Counted from the stretch's first letter, positions 1-8,574 are shown. The stretch: 64,000 nt of DNA from Prevotella sp. (GCA_017554145.1 JAFZIZ010000001.1:1-64000); one strand, 5' to 3'. Program-made: numbers and translations. Notes: generated by a model not told the origin, from the letters alone.

Positions 1-42
1 CGACTGTTCCTTATGTATCAAGTTAAAAGCACCTCTTGTCAT
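1..42 (-). CDS. possible 5' end of a gene running off the left edge
   Basis: An ATG at 42-40 on the minus strand opens 14 codons (starting M-T-R-G-A-F) that stay open to the edge. It lies downstream of a good minus-strand promoter and a leader of about 200 nt. Fourteen codons are too few to name a family. The alternative is that the transcript is an RNA gene or operon leader and this ATG is chance. Confidence 0.25.
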   Translation of the reverse strand, partial: MTRGAFNLIHKEQS

Positions 43-53
43 ATTATCCTGTA

Positions 54-100
54 AAGGTTGCTTGCGCGACATTATATTTCTACAAGGTTGCTTGCGCGAC
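54..100. repeat. two 17-bp direct repeats in the leader
   Basis: The 17-mer aaggttgcttgcgcgac occurs at 54-70 and again at 84-100, exactly 30 bp apart, inside the untranslated leader of the leftward promoter. Perfect identity over 17 bp suggests recent duplication or a repeated binding site. No function can be assigned from the window. Confidence 0.6.
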
Positions 101-245
101 CTTACAGGGATTGACGGTTCGTTTCTTGTTACCCAAGTACTTAAAAAGTACTCGCTTCTTGTACTACTTCTGTCTTTTTATGTAATCCTTTCAAAGAACT
201 CTTTCTCTTAGCCTCAACACGCAAAAAAATGCGCGAAAGCGGATG

Positions 246-276
246 CAAAGGTACAACAAATTTCCAATACTGCAAA
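246..276 (-). promoter_or_regulatory. Bacteroidetes-type promoter, leftward
   Basis: On the minus strand TACCTTTG (253-246) is a consensus -7 box, and TTTG at 276-273 is a -33 box with a 19-bp spacer. It fires toward the left edge. The leader it makes (about 240 to 43) has no long reading frame, holds an AGTACTT/AAGTACT hairpin (136-152) and two 17-bp direct repeats. The transcribed gene is outside the window. Confidence 0.7.
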
Positions 277-392
277 CTTTTTCAAGGAAAAATTTTATTA
301 AAAAAGAAAAAAACTACCCAACATTGACATAGGTCAAGGCAAAAAACAACATACACATTATTATAATATATAAGAAAAAATATCCTGTTTTC

Positions 393-423
393 TTTGCATT
401 TCAAAATTAATCAATTATCTTTG
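393..423 (+). promoter_or_regulatory. promoter of the two-domain secreted protein gene
   Basis: TTTG at 393-396 and TATCTTTG at 416-423 are separated by 19 bp, matching the Bacteroidetes -33/-7 consensus. The start codon follows at 468, giving a leader of roughly 40 nt. The bases between this promoter and the leftward promoter at 246 are AT-rich and show nothing else. Confidence 0.7.
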
Positions 424-467
424 CAGCAAACTTTTACTAAACTTATATCACTTAATTTCAACAAACT

Positions 468-1073
468 ATGAGAATTTTATTATTAACCCTTCTGACACTG
501 CTTCTTCCGACTTCGATGGTGGAAGCGCAAAACGCTTCGGGCGTTTACAATACTGACTTTAACGAAATGACCATCCAACAGGATGGCAACAAAATCACTG
601 GCACCTACAAATGGTCTGACGGCCGCATAGAAGGTACGATATCGGGACACACTGTAACTGGTTGGTGGTACCAGTCGAACGGCAAAGGCAAATTCGTTTT
701 CGAGTTTAATTCCGACTTCTCGGCATTCACCGGCAAATGGGGACGCAACGACGCTGTACCATCAGGGAAATGGGACGGCAGAAGAGCTGGTGGCGCATCA
801 GCACCAGCAATTGTGTTATCAGGCACTTACGATACTGACTTTAACGAAATGACCATCCAGCAGAATGGAAACAAAATCACTGGCACTTACAAATGGTCCG
901 ACGGCCGCATAGAAGGTACGATTTCGGGGCATACTGTAACTGGCTGGTGGTACCAGTCGAACGGCAAAGGTAAATTCGTTTTCGAGTTTAATTCCGACTT
1001 CTCGGCATTCACTGGCAAATGGGGACGCGACAACGCCACACCGTCAGGGAAATGGGATGGCAGAAGGAAATAG
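468..1073 (+). CDS. secreted protein of two near-identical tandem domains
   Basis: A 201-residue protein. Residues 1-20 are a signal peptide (hydrophobic core, cleavage near VEA-Q). Two copies of a domain of about 80 residues follow (about 24-105 and 118-199), offset by exactly 94 codons and almost identical in DNA as well as protein. Each runs from a TDFNEMTIQQ segment through an ITGTYKWSDGRIEGTI segment to FTGKWGR..PSGKWDGRR, and reads as a small all-beta module. Similar modules occur in uncharacterised exported bacterial proteins; I know no function. The gene stands alone behind its own promoter at 393-423. Confidence 0.85.
   Translation: MRILLLTLLTLLLPTSMVEAQNASGVYNTDFNEMTIQQDGNKITGTYKWSDGRIEGTISGHTVTGWWYQSNGKGKFVFEFNSDFSAFTGKWGRNDAVPSGKWDGRRAGGASAPAIVLSGTYDTDFNEMTIQQNGNKITGTYKWSDGRIEGTISGHTVTGWWYQSNGKGKFVFEFNSDFSAFTGKWGRDNATPSGKWDGRRK
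551..1067 (+). repeat. intragenic tandem duplication, 282-bp period
   Basis: The DNA from about 551-785 recurs at about 833-1067 with an offset of 282 bp (94 codons). Differences are few and mostly synonymous or conservative, so the duplication is recent or kept uniform by recombination. Confidence 0.85.
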
Positions 1074-1122
1074 AGGTGGTGAATATTGGGAATTTTCCTC
1101 CTCTTCGGAGCAGAACTTTTTT

Positions 1123-1176
1123 CTCTTCGGAGGAAAAAGTTTTCCTCTTCGGTCTAGGAAAAACGCCTCCGAAGAG
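1123..1176. repeat. 11-bp perfect inverted repeat downstream of the secreted protein gene
   Basis: CTCTTCGGAGG at 1123-1133 is exactly complementary to CCTCCGAAGAG at 1166-1176. A partial third copy (cctcttcggag) lies at 1099-1110. It follows the stop codon by 50 bp, so a terminator or mRNA 3'-end structure is plausible, although there is no clean T-tract. Confidence 0.45.
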
Positions 1177-1301
1177 TATATAGTTTACGTGTGCTAAATA
1201 TATAGTTTATGCCTCGTAAGTATAGTACTTTTGCCTGCTTAATATATTGTTTATAAGACAATACAGATATACAGTAAATACAGATAAATCTATAAAACTT
1301 C

Positions 1302-1333
1302 TCCTGCGTACGTATATGCGCACGTACGCAGGA
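1302..1333. terminator. 12-bp perfect hairpin, possible bidirectional terminator
   Basis: TCCTGCGTACGT (1302-1313) pairs perfectly with ACGTACGCAGGA (1322-1333) around an 8-nt loop, with short A/T runs on both sides (aaaactt before, aactttt after). It is the strongest stem in the 665-bp gap between the genes at 468 and 1739 and probably ends transcription. The rest of the gap holds the hairpins listed separately and no convincing gene. Confidence 0.5.
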
Positions 1334-1472
1334 AACTTTTCTTAGAAAATTACTGTATCATCTGTATAGATTATCCTGGATAAGCGAGTGCAAAGATACA
1401 AAATAAATGAGCAAAATGCAAGAGATATTTCAAATAATTTTGCAAATATGAGAAGTGGCTTAAATGCAAAAA

Positions 1473-1510
1473 CGGGAGGGAGACGGGAGAGAGAACGATT
1501 ATCCCTCCCG
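1473..1510. repeat. GC-rich inverted repeat
   Basis: CGGGAGGGA (1473-1481) is complementary to TCCCTCCCG (1502-1510). The composition stands out from AT-rich flanks and recalls the GGGAGGG hairpins near argG and argC, but the GACCCC ends of that family are missing. It may be a decayed relative. Confidence 0.4.
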
Positions 1511-1649
1511 TGCCTTCCACCCTTTGTGCATCGATGTTTGAGAGGTGTGACGGGAGTAAGGGAGGGACATTTTGACAAGTCAACTTTTTCAGGCTTTAAA
1601 CGCAATGCACAACAGTAGCTAGGCGCCTGTTCTCCTACTTCTAATTTTG

Positions 1650-1711
1650 AGTCCGCAGTGAGCGAACTCTCAGTCCGTCCCTAGCGGACTGGCAGTCCGA
1701 CGAGACGGACT
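1650..1711. repeat. three tandem AGTCCG/CGGACT hairpins
   Basis: Two adjacent stems, AGTCCG 1672-1677 with CGGACT 1685-1690 and AGTCCG 1694-1699 with CGGACT 1706-1711, follow a weaker GAGTCCG...CGAACTC stem starting near 1650. Repeated small hairpins of this kind are usually non-coding intergenic repeats. They lie just beyond the 3' end of the minus-strand cluster and could help terminate it. Confidence 0.45.
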
Positions 1712-1738
1712 AAAAAGAACTAAAGGAGGAAAGCTTTT

Positions 1739-1855
1739 CTATTGGGCTGAACGAGTACTAATCTTCTTGCCTGTTTTATCGTAAATCTTTATCCAACTGC
1801 CATCTTTACTGGTAAAAGTATTTCCAGACACGGCAATCACTTTTCCAACAGCCAT
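1739..1855 (-). pseudogene. short ORF, possible detached 3' fragment of an exported protein
   Basis: An ATG at 1855 opens 38 codons reading MAVGKVIAVSG, then an SKDGSWIKIYD segment and GKKISTRSAQ, stop at 1739. It looks like a compact beta module ending in a conserved-looking tail rather than random sequence. It lies 57 bp beyond the stop of the gene at 1912-2382. That gene's frame stays open for 24 codons past its TAA before meeting this ORF in another frame, so a decayed longer gene is possible. No family is recognised. Confidence 0.35.
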
Positions 1856-1911
1856 TTTGCTGAGGGTTCGTATTTTCTTACCAGTTCATCGTCTATCTCA
1901 TCTTTTTTTCT

Positions 1912-2382
1912 TTAATCGCTTGTATTATTCTCTGATGAATCCGCCAAGTGTCTTTTGCTCCCTCTTACATCTGCAAACGTCTTGACACCTTGTTCTGTTT
2001 TGAGACAGACGGCATCGCTTTCATTTTTGAAGCCTGAATCTTTCCATAATACATTATCAACACCATCGATAAATTCTAAGGCATCTGGCACTTCGCATCC
2101 AGTTGGTCCTGCTGAATAGTATAATTTCAGGTCTTCATCTTGGATATTATACCAATTGTATTTGTCCAACAGATCATTGCAATCACGGACAAAACTACGA
2201 AATACAGAATCTGATTCTAAAAACCACAGGATACGACAAAACAATCCAGAATAGTATGCATAAAAGAGTTTTTTCTCTGCATCTTCTTGGTTACACCATT
2301 CATCGTACAGACTTAAATCACCCTTATTAGCCTGACAAAACAATAGTACAGACAGAATTCGTTCACGCAATTCGTTATTCAT
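1912..2382 (-). CDS. hypothetical acidic protein
   Basis: A 156-residue protein of unknown family. It has no signal peptide or membrane segment, is rich in acidic and aromatic residues, and has an N-terminal helical stretch (MNNELRERILSVLLFCQ). The C-terminus (about 130-156) is polar and looks disordered. It is the last clear gene of the minus-strand run, 24 bp downstream of the gene at 2407-3276, so the two are probably cotranscribed. I do not recognise a function. Confidence 0.6.
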   Translation of the reverse strand: MNNELRERILSVLLFCQANKGDLSLYDEWCNQEDAEKKLFYAYYSGLFCRILWFLESDSVFRSFVRDCNDLLDKYNWYNIQDEDLKLYYSAGPTGCEVPDALEFIDGVDNVLWKDSGFKNESDAVCLKTEQGVKTFADVRGSKRHLADSSENNTSD

Positions 2383-2406
2383 AGCAGTATTCTTTTATAT
2401 AAAATA

Positions 2407-3276
2407 TCAAGGAATATTATTGAAAACATTGTAACAGAAAGTGCCATATTCCTCCATTAAATAATATGCATTGGGCAATGCCTGGTTCGGAAATGTATTT
2501 GCTATAATTGCATTGAGAGACTTATTATTATAATGAATACAAATTTTAGTACATGAACCTTTAATCTTACTACCATCTATATTCTGTGAAAAGAAACCTT
2601 TGAAATCAATAGATCCAGGATGTTTTTTATTGTACTCCTTGAATACTCGTTCAAACTTCCGAGAACAGAAAATAACATATGTTCTATCTTGAGAGAATAT
2701 TTCATCAAACAATGTCTCTACAAAAGGAAAAACTAATGAAATCTTACCTTTTGTAAAACTGCTAAATGAACTTGACGCATACGGAATCAGTTCCAATTGT
2801 AGTTTTTCTGTAAGAACGATTTCCTTGGCATCAAGTAATGTTTGTGAGTCACTTTTGGGTTTAGCACAAAGACTCTTAGGCAAAGCTATGTCTGTATTCT
2901 TCCAATAGTGCAAGAAAAAGGCTTGCTTCAAGTCGAAATTGTCTTGTCTCGATTTATCTATATGACCGTAATTAGCACACCATTTGTGATAACCCTTTAC
3001 GTCTCCTGCGTTTACCATTGAAGCTTTCAATATGTCGCATATAAGATTATTATTGGCCACATTGACATCTATACCAGGATTAAGCATCACCATAACAGTT
3101 TTCGCTTTACGATTACCAGTGTAATATCCAGGAAGAGCCTTCGTAGCAAAAGAAGTCTGACCAGTCTTAGTTTGTATTAGACCATTTAAACCTAATGCAT
3201 CTTTAATAACTCCAGGAGTTGCACCTCCATTATAAAGATCCTTTAAATCTTTCTGTATTCTTTTGTCTAATTTCAT
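2407..3276 (-). CDS. hypothetical protein, possibly uracil-DNA-glycosylase-like fold
   Basis: A 289-residue cytoplasmic protein. The strand-turn VMVMLNPGID (about 61-70) resembles the motif following the first strand of the UDG-like superfamily. A later hydrophobic strand before CSRKFERVF and a C-terminal segment with FPNQALPNAYY sit where that fold has its other conserved strands. The resemblance is by eye only and the catalytic residues are not obvious, so the fold assignment is tentative. It lies between the small gene at 1912 and the lipoproteins upstream and has no signal peptide, unlike those neighbours. Confidence 0.6.
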   Translation of the reverse strand: MKLDKRIQKDLKDLYNGGATPGVIKDALGLNGLIQTKTGQTSFATKALPGYYTGNRKAKTVMVMLNPGIDVNVANNNLICDILKASMVNAGDVKGYHKWCANYGHIDKSRQDNFDLKQAFFLHYWKNTDIALPKSLCAKPKSDSQTLLDAKEIVLTEKLQLELIPYASSSFSSFTKGKISLVFPFVETLFDEIFSQDRTYVIFCSRKFERVFKEYNKKHPGSIDFKGFFSQNIDGSKIKGSCTKICIHYNNKSLNAIIANTFPNQALPNAYYLMEEYGTFCYNVFNNIP

Positions 3277-3364
3277 AATTATTTAATATATTTCTTCGTT
3301 TAACAAATTACTCCCATTTATAATCTTTCCCAATACTTATAACTTGCCATTTTATAAACTAATT

Positions 3365-4435
3365 TTATTGTGAATTTTCAACTTGTTGTATGAGCTTTAA
3401 ATTGTCTATGTCTGTTTCTGTAAAATTACTATAGGCAACATTCATATCACTAGTTACTTCTTTATACCATTCTTCTTTTGTAAAAAAATCAATGAGATCT
3501 TGTTTTTTAAAGATATATCCATGTTTAGCATATAAACTATTACGCAAAATGGATAATTCTTCCTTGGATAATCCCACTAACTCATCTTCCGAAATTCTCT
3601 CATTGAAAAGTTTTGTGATGAGTGAGGTGATTTTTGAATCCTTTTGGATATCTGGATTATATGAATTCTTGTAATTATCATATTCGTCACCATTTGCAGA
3701 GAATTTCTCAAATAAGTCTTTCTCTGTTGGTTTCTCAATTATCAACTCTGCAGTTGGGTGCCCTTCCAATGGATAGGCAGAATATATAAAACTAACAGTC
3801 TCTCCAGCCTTAATGTCTTTTCCGTGAAATTTTTGTTCTTGAATACGATAAAAATGACATCTAACAACATATTGCTCTCCAGCTATATCCGATGAACTTC
3901 TATTTGTTACTTCAACCATATAATCCCTCATTGGATACGAGGAGCTTTCTACGCTAGAAGCAACCCTTACAACTAATTTTGATTTAATTTGAGCATGGAA
4001 TTTATTAATAAGATAATCAAGAAATCCTTTCTCTTTAAACCTATCTGACATTTCATTATCACTCATTCCATTCACAACCCATCCTGTAGCATAACCTATC
4101 TTAAGTTTTAAAGGATCATGTATGTAGACTCCATGTGAGTCTTTAATAAAAAATTCATCCTTACCAATAATTATCAGATCTTTACCACTACCTATTTTCA
4201 CAAGATAACCATTTTCCTGTTCTTCAATTATTAGACTGTCGAGATTATAATTGGTCTGTATACTACAAGAACATCCTTTCAAATTTGGATACATTTTAAA
4301 AAGAGTTGAAGTGTCATTCTTTTCAGCAGCAGTAATAAAATTAGTAACAAAATCTTTAACACGTCCAGTTTTGGAACACGACATTAATCCTATAATGATA
4401 AGTATTATAAGATTTTTAAATATACTTTTTCTCAT
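3365..4435 (-). CDS. lipoprotein with C-terminal YARHG domain
   Basis: A 356-residue protein. A hydrophobic N-terminus ends in a lipobox (IGLMSC, Cys20), so it should be a lipid-anchored envelope protein. Residues about 21-260 match the whole of the neighbouring protein encoded at 4443-5273. The C-terminal 80 residues form a YARHG domain (LRNSLYAKHGYIF...FFTKEEWY), a small extracellular module common in Bacteroidetes whose ligand is unknown. The gap to the upstream gene is 7 bp. The function is unknown; a peptidoglycan or envelope role is only inferred from location. Confidence 0.8.
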   Translation of the reverse strand: MRKSIFKNLIILIIIGLMSCSKTGRVKDFVTNFITAAEKNDTSTLFKMYPNLKGCSCSIQTNYNLDSLIIEEQENGYLVKIGSGKDLIIIGKDEFFIKDSHGVYIHDPLKLKIGYATGWVVNGMSDNEMSDRFKEKGFLDYLINKFHAQIKSKLVVRVASSVESSSYPMRDYMVEVTNRSSSDIAGEQYVVRCHFYRIQEQKFHGKDIKAGETVSFIYSAYPLEGHPTAELIIEKPTEKDLFEKFSANGDEYDNYKNSYNPDIQKDSKITSLITKLFNERISEDELVGLSKEELSILRNSLYAKHGYIFKKQDLIDFFTKEEWYKEVTSDMNVAYSNFTETDIDNLKLIQQVENSQ

Positions 4436-4442
4436 GATATAA

Positions 4443-5273
4443 TCAATTTTTGAATTCTTTATATTCGTTCCCCCGAGGTTGATAATATTTAGAAACGATC
4501 TTTAGATTATCGACTTTAAAATGTAATTCAAAAGCAGGATCTTCTAAATCACCATTTTCTATAGAAAAATACCAAAAACTTTCTAAATGAGTTTGTAGTT
4601 GAACACTAGCACCACTGAAGATATCTTCTCCCTTCAGTTTCTTAACTAGATTATTACGAACATGAGATATAATTTCTATTTCATAGATTTCTCCTATAAC
4701 GTCTTTATTTAAGTTATTGACAACAGTAATGAACCAATCACTTGGTGCTGTCCCATCAGAGCAAAATTCTTCTCTATTGTTACTGATCTTATCAATGTAT
4801 ACATTACTTCTTAACTGTTCAACGGTCTTAAATTTTAAATAATCCAAAAACAATGTGTCAGAAAAACGATCTAATAATAGATTATCTGTAAATCCGTCTT
4901 CAATCCAACCAACTTTCTTCGCAAAATTAATCAACATGGGGTCATAATAAATAATGCCTTTAGAACTAATGATTGATAGTTTTTTATCATCAGACTCTTT
5001 CATAACAACTTCTCTATTATTTCCAAACTTCACTTTCATAGTATTATCTTTCTTTTCAATACTAATACTATCTGGAACATAGGTAAAACATACAGAATCA
5101 GCTTTAATCGCATCAGGATACATTTTTATTATTGCCGCTGTATCCTTATTGGCTAATGCACTTGAAAACTGTTCTGCAAATTCTATTACTTTACTCTTAT
5201 CCCTATCACATGATGAAACAAATAAAGCAAATACAAATAGTCCTAAAAAGATTCTTAAATAAATTGATTTCAT
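4443..5273 (-). CDS. lipoprotein, paralogue of its neighbour without YARHG
   Basis: A 276-residue protein with an N-terminal signal and lipobox (ALFVSSC, Cys22). The mature part begins like the protein at 3365-4435: a short helix, then a [DT]T..[IL]..MYP segment and a similar series of beta segments (IKFGNNREVVMK in one, IGSGKDLIIIG in the other). It stops before the YARHG domain. The pair is an old tandem duplication in which one copy gained or lost the C-terminal module. It lies 27 bp downstream of the Sel1 gene. No biochemical function is known. Confidence 0.78.
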   Translation of the reverse strand: MKSIYLRIFLGLFVFALFVSSCDRDKSKVIEFAEQFSSALANKDTAAIIKMYPDAIKADSVCFTYVPDSISIEKKDNTMKVKFGNNREVVMKESDDKKLSIISSKGIIYYDPMLINFAKKVGWIEDGFTDNLLLDRFSDTLFLDYLKFKTVEQLRSNVYIDKISNNREEFCSDGTAPSDWFITVVNNLNKDVIGEIYEIEIISHVRNNLVKKLKGEDIFSGASVQLQTHLESFWYFSIENGDLEDPAFELHFKVDNLKIVSKYYQPRGNEYKEFKN

Positions 5274-5300
5274 ATTATTTATTTTTACACGAAATATATA

Positions 5301-6389
5301 CTACTTATTTTTCCCAAAATACTTTTTAAGTGCTCTATTAGCTTCTTCGAAACCTTGATCGGCTGCTTTTTGGAGCCATTTTTCTGCTTCGACCTTGTTT
5401 TTAGCCACGCCTACTCCGTCATAATATTTCATACCAAGATAATATTGTGCCACATCGAATCCATTTTCTGCTGCTTTTTTATACATCTCAAATGCTTTTT
5501 GATCATTCTTTTCCACACCTACTCCCATTTCATAGTACGCGCCAAGACATACCATGGCACGAAAATGATCTTTGTTAGCAGCCTTTAGACACCATTCTAC
5601 AGCTTTTTTTGTATCTTTCTCTACACCTTTACCGTCGAAATAGAAAATGCTCACCATTAATTGACAATCAGCATTACCCAACTCTGCCCCTTTCAAACAA
5701 TATTCAAAAGCCTTCTTTAAGTCTTTTTTTACTCCTTTCCCATTGTAATAGATATAAGCAAGTTCGTAATATGCATCCGTGTCATTCTTATCTGCAGCCA
5801 TCTGGAAATACTTGATTGCTTCTTCCATGTTAACAAGAACACCATCACCTTCTTCGTACATACATCCAAGACAAGACATAGCATTAGTATTTCCTTTGTC
5901 GAAAGCTTTTTTGAAATATTCTATAGCCTTTTGAGGATCCTTCTCGACGCCAGTTCCATCTCTATAACAAATACCAATATTACGTAGAGCTGGTGCGTAT
6001 GCTAATTCTGCAGCTTTCATAGCCCAATCGAAAGCCTTTTTGTCGTCTTTCTTGTAGCCACCCATTGCATAATGGTGTGCATTGCTTAATTGCCCCATCG
6101 CTTGGGGATTTCCGTTATTAGCAGATTTCTCCCATAATTGTAAAGCCTTTGCGGAATCCTGCTCAAAGCCCTTTCCATCAGCATAAAGATTTGCTAACTT
6201 GTTCAGAAGCGTGGTATCCTGCACATCATCTATCTCCTGATAGAGAGCCAAGCCTTCAGCATACTTCTCCTGATTCAGCAACTCGATGGCCTCGGCTATC
6301 TTTTCTTCCTTACTCTTACAGCTTGCAAACGTCAGGATGATACCCAACAGAGCGGCAATGCTGCAAACGCTCATTATTATTCTTTTCAT
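5301..6389 (-). CDS. Sel1-repeat (SLR) lipoprotein
   Basis: A 362-residue protein with a signal sequence and lipobox (LTFASC, Cys24). Residues about 60-350 are eight consecutive Sel1-like repeats of about 36 residues, each with the pattern A...LG..Y..G.GV.KD..KA..W..KAA. Sel1 repeats form helical solenoids that act as protein-binding scaffolds. A lipid-anchored one would work at the envelope, perhaps assembling the other lipoproteins encoded alongside. It is 17 bp downstream of the gene at 6406. The partner is unknown. Confidence 0.88.
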   Translation of the reverse strand: MKRIIMSVCSIAALLGIILTFASCKSKEEKIAEAIELLNQEKYAEGLALYQEIDDVQDTTLLNKLANLYADGKGFEQDSAKALQLWEKSANNGNPQAMGQLSNAHHYAMGGYKKDDKKAFDWAMKAAELAYAPALRNIGICYRDGTGVEKDPQKAIEYFKKAFDKGNTNAMSCLGCMYEEGDGVLVNMEEAIKYFQMAADKNDTDAYYELAYIYYNGKGVKKDLKKAFEYCLKGAELGNADCQLMVSIFYFDGKGVEKDTKKAVEWCLKAANKDHFRAMVCLGAYYEMGVGVEKNDQKAFEMYKKAAENGFDVAQYYLGMKYYDGVGVAKNKVEAEKWLQKAADQGFEEANRALKKYFGKNK

Positions 6390-6405
6390 TCTATATAGTT
6401 TTTAA

Positions 6406-7626
6406 TTATGGCCATGTAACAGAAATTATAACACCATTTCTAGTCCAAAAAAAGCCTTTGTATACGTCAATATATAATCTATAGCCTTTTAAAGAACCAT
6501 TATCTTTTTGCAAAAAATAATAAATTGGGAAAAAAACATTATTTGGATTATGCCAATGAAGCCATGCGTCCACAGCCTCTAATGTTCTTCCTGGTTGTAA
6601 AACGTATCCAAATCCTACGTTTGGAGAAAAACCATATTTTCTTTTAAATTCAGCAAAAGCTTTTTTTTCTGCAACTTCCTTTTCTCTACGAGCCTTTTCT
6701 GCAAGCCTTTTTTCTTCTGCTAAACGAGCTTCCTCAGCAAGCCTTCTTTCTTCTGCTATGCGTTCCTCTTCTTGCCGTTTTCGCTCAGCTGCTGCAAACA
6801 ATTCCTTCTGTCTATTGGTATAATCTATGAATGTGCCTTGCTGATCAATGATAATCTCTTCTCCGTTCAGCACAACCTCTGCAAGACCTTTGGAAAAGTC
6901 GCTCAATACTTTTTCGTATTTCCCTTTTATCTTTATGCGACCATCGCTACTGACGAACCCATATAGATTTCCTAGCTGAATGGATGCTAATCCATCACTC
7001 ATCTTTCCTATCTGTGTTTTTACTATTGAAATTGCAGAAGAGTTATATGGGCAATATACTCCTTTAGAGTCGAAAAATTTGGTCATTATAGTTCCACAAG
7101 GAAAACCATTACAGAATTCACCTTTTAGATAATAGTAGGAGTTACCACTCTTGAAGAGTGCAATGCCATATCCATGTAACGAGTTATTGACAATTTCCCC
7201 ATCCCACATAACATCATTGAAGGGGATTAAAAACGCATCTGTATACGTATTAGTACTCGTGATAAGATATGCCGAACCTTTCTTAGTAAATTGTGTTAGT
7301 TGTTTATTGTCATTTTCGATGATACTAGAGAAGATGTATTGATCATATTCACTAACGGGTAGGAAATCCAAGGTAGCTATTGATTCGTCAACGTCTCCAA
7401 AGCGATGGATAGTTTTCAGAGTGTGTTCACCCACAATATAATTTCTTTTTTGTGCGATTTTCACTAGTTCGTCCAACCTAATCATCTTTGACTTGTCATT
7501 TTGCAAGACATAGAACTTCGTTGACTGGCGTCCCTTCTTGATAGCTTCGTCAAATAACTTTTCCTGTGCATGGCAGGTTACCATACACAGAAAAAGTTGG
7601 ATAAATATGATAGATAATTTTTTCAT
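6406..7626 (-). CDS. secreted WG/MORN-like protein with charged coiled coil
   Basis: A 406-residue protein with a clear signal peptide (cleavage near CHA-Q, residue 20). Residues about 130-265 contain short beta repeats of the WG type (GLASIQLGNLYGFVSSDGRIKI...GLAEVVLNGEEIIIDQQG). Residues about 270-325 are a highly charged helix rich in E, R, A and K (repeats of RLAEEARLAEE), predicted to be a long coiled coil. A C-terminal globular part of about 80 residues with many aromatics follows. It belongs to the same minus-strand run as the Sel1 lipoprotein. The function is unknown; the build suggests an envelope adaptor. Confidence 0.75.
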   Translation of the reverse strand: MKKLSIIFIQLFLCMVTCHAQEKLFDEAIKKGRQSTKFYVLQNDKSKMIRLDELVKIAQKRNYIVGEHTLKTIHRFGDVDESIATLDFLPVSEYDQYIFSSIIENDNKQLTQFTKKGSAYLITSTNTYTDAFLIPFNDVMWDGEIVNNSLHGYGIALFKSGNSYYYLKGEFCNGFPCGTIMTKFFDSKGVYCPYNSSAISIVKTQIGKMSDGLASIQLGNLYGFVSSDGRIKIKGKYEKVLSDFSKGLAEVVLNGEEIIIDQQGTFIDYTNRQKELFAAAERKRQEEERIAEERRLAEEARLAEEKRLAEKARREKEVAEKKAFAEFKRKYGFSPNVGFGYVLQPGRTLEAVDAWLHWHNPNNVFFPIYYFLQKDNGSLKGYRLYIDVYKGFFWTRNGVIISVTWP

Positions 7627-7642
7627 TAACTGACGTTCTGTA

Positions 7643-8251
7643 TTAGAGACTTATAATAATACCAGCGTCAGGGGTAAAGAGTATGTCATGAATATCGTAT
7701 TTTGCCCCATGGTCATTTTTCCTTGAGCCCAACATATAGTGTCCAGTGACACCTGCATAGATACCAATATTGTTGGTGATGTAGAACTTGATGCGTGCTT
7801 TGGCTGCGCCTCCACCCATGAAATTATGAATAGCACCACCTTTTAGATATCCGCCGCTTAAACCTAAATAAATTGGGAACTGGATGCGCTTATTTGGATT
7901 AATTGTCAATCCGGCATAGATGGTAAATGTGGCATCAATCAAGTCCTCTTGTTGTGCTGGGTCAAATAATGTTGTTGTACCATTCAGGTCATATTCTTTG
8001 AATTTGCCCTGCGTATACGACAATTCTGCTAACGTTGTAATGCCTTTAAATTGTTTTTCCAAACAGATGTTAGCATTCATCACAGACTTGAAGTCATACA
8101 CATATTTTTCGCTGTTATTACCTTTGATAAACGAGTGTGAATAGCCCCATGGCGAAATACCAATAGAAATACTAGTAGACTTTTCTTGTGCATTAGCATA
8201 TGTGCTAATGAAAGGAATAATTAGCACACAAATAATTGTTTTAATTTTCAT
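7643..8251 (-). CDS. outer-membrane beta-barrel protein
   Basis: A 202-residue protein. I place the start at 8251 because the protein then begins with a proper signal peptide (MKIKTIICVLIIPF...ANAQ); a longer in-frame reading to 8347 adds a basic, non-signal segment. The mature part has alternating hydrophobic strands (TSISIGISPWGYS, FTIYAGLTI, RIKFYITNNIGIYAGVTGHY) and ends in an aromatic-poor IIISL strand. That fits a small eight-stranded barrel of the OmpW/OprF-like kind. It is the first gene of the minus-strand envelope run and so is nearest its promoter. Confidence 0.72.
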   Translation of the reverse strand: MKIKTIICVLIIPFISTYANAQEKSTSISIGISPWGYSHSFIKGNNSEKYVYDFKSVMNANICLEKQFKGITTLAELSYTQGKFKEYDLNGTTTLFDPAQQEDLIDATFTIYAGLTINPNKRIQFPIYLGLSGGYLKGGAIHNFMGGGAAKARIKFYITNNIGIYAGVTGHYMLGSRKNDHGAKYDIHDILFTPDAGIIISL

Positions 8252-8574
8252 AGTTTTGAGATAATTAGTTCTGCCTACTCTTTTAAGGATTTTCAGCTTC
8301 TTCCTTATATTTAAAAGGCATACAAAGAGTGTGAGCCTTCTCGACATCCTTAGTCTGAAGGTTCTGGAATACCTGTGAATATAAGAATGAAAATCAGCTC
8401 ACACCTGCAGGTATATATGTGAACTGATCCCATTGGGAAAAGTAGTATATATGCTACTGCAGGAGGAACAGCTTTCAGACTTTTTCCCTATTCACTTGAA
8501 TTTTCCAGATTCTCAGACGGGTCAAAGCTTAATCGCTCTCCTCAATGTTTGTCATCCATCACTGAACGACGCTA

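Noticed and set aside
1388-1618. 76-codon open frame in the hairpin-rich gap
   Set aside because: Low complexity, starts with GTG inside AT-rich sequence, and contains an inverted repeat; not convincing as a gene.
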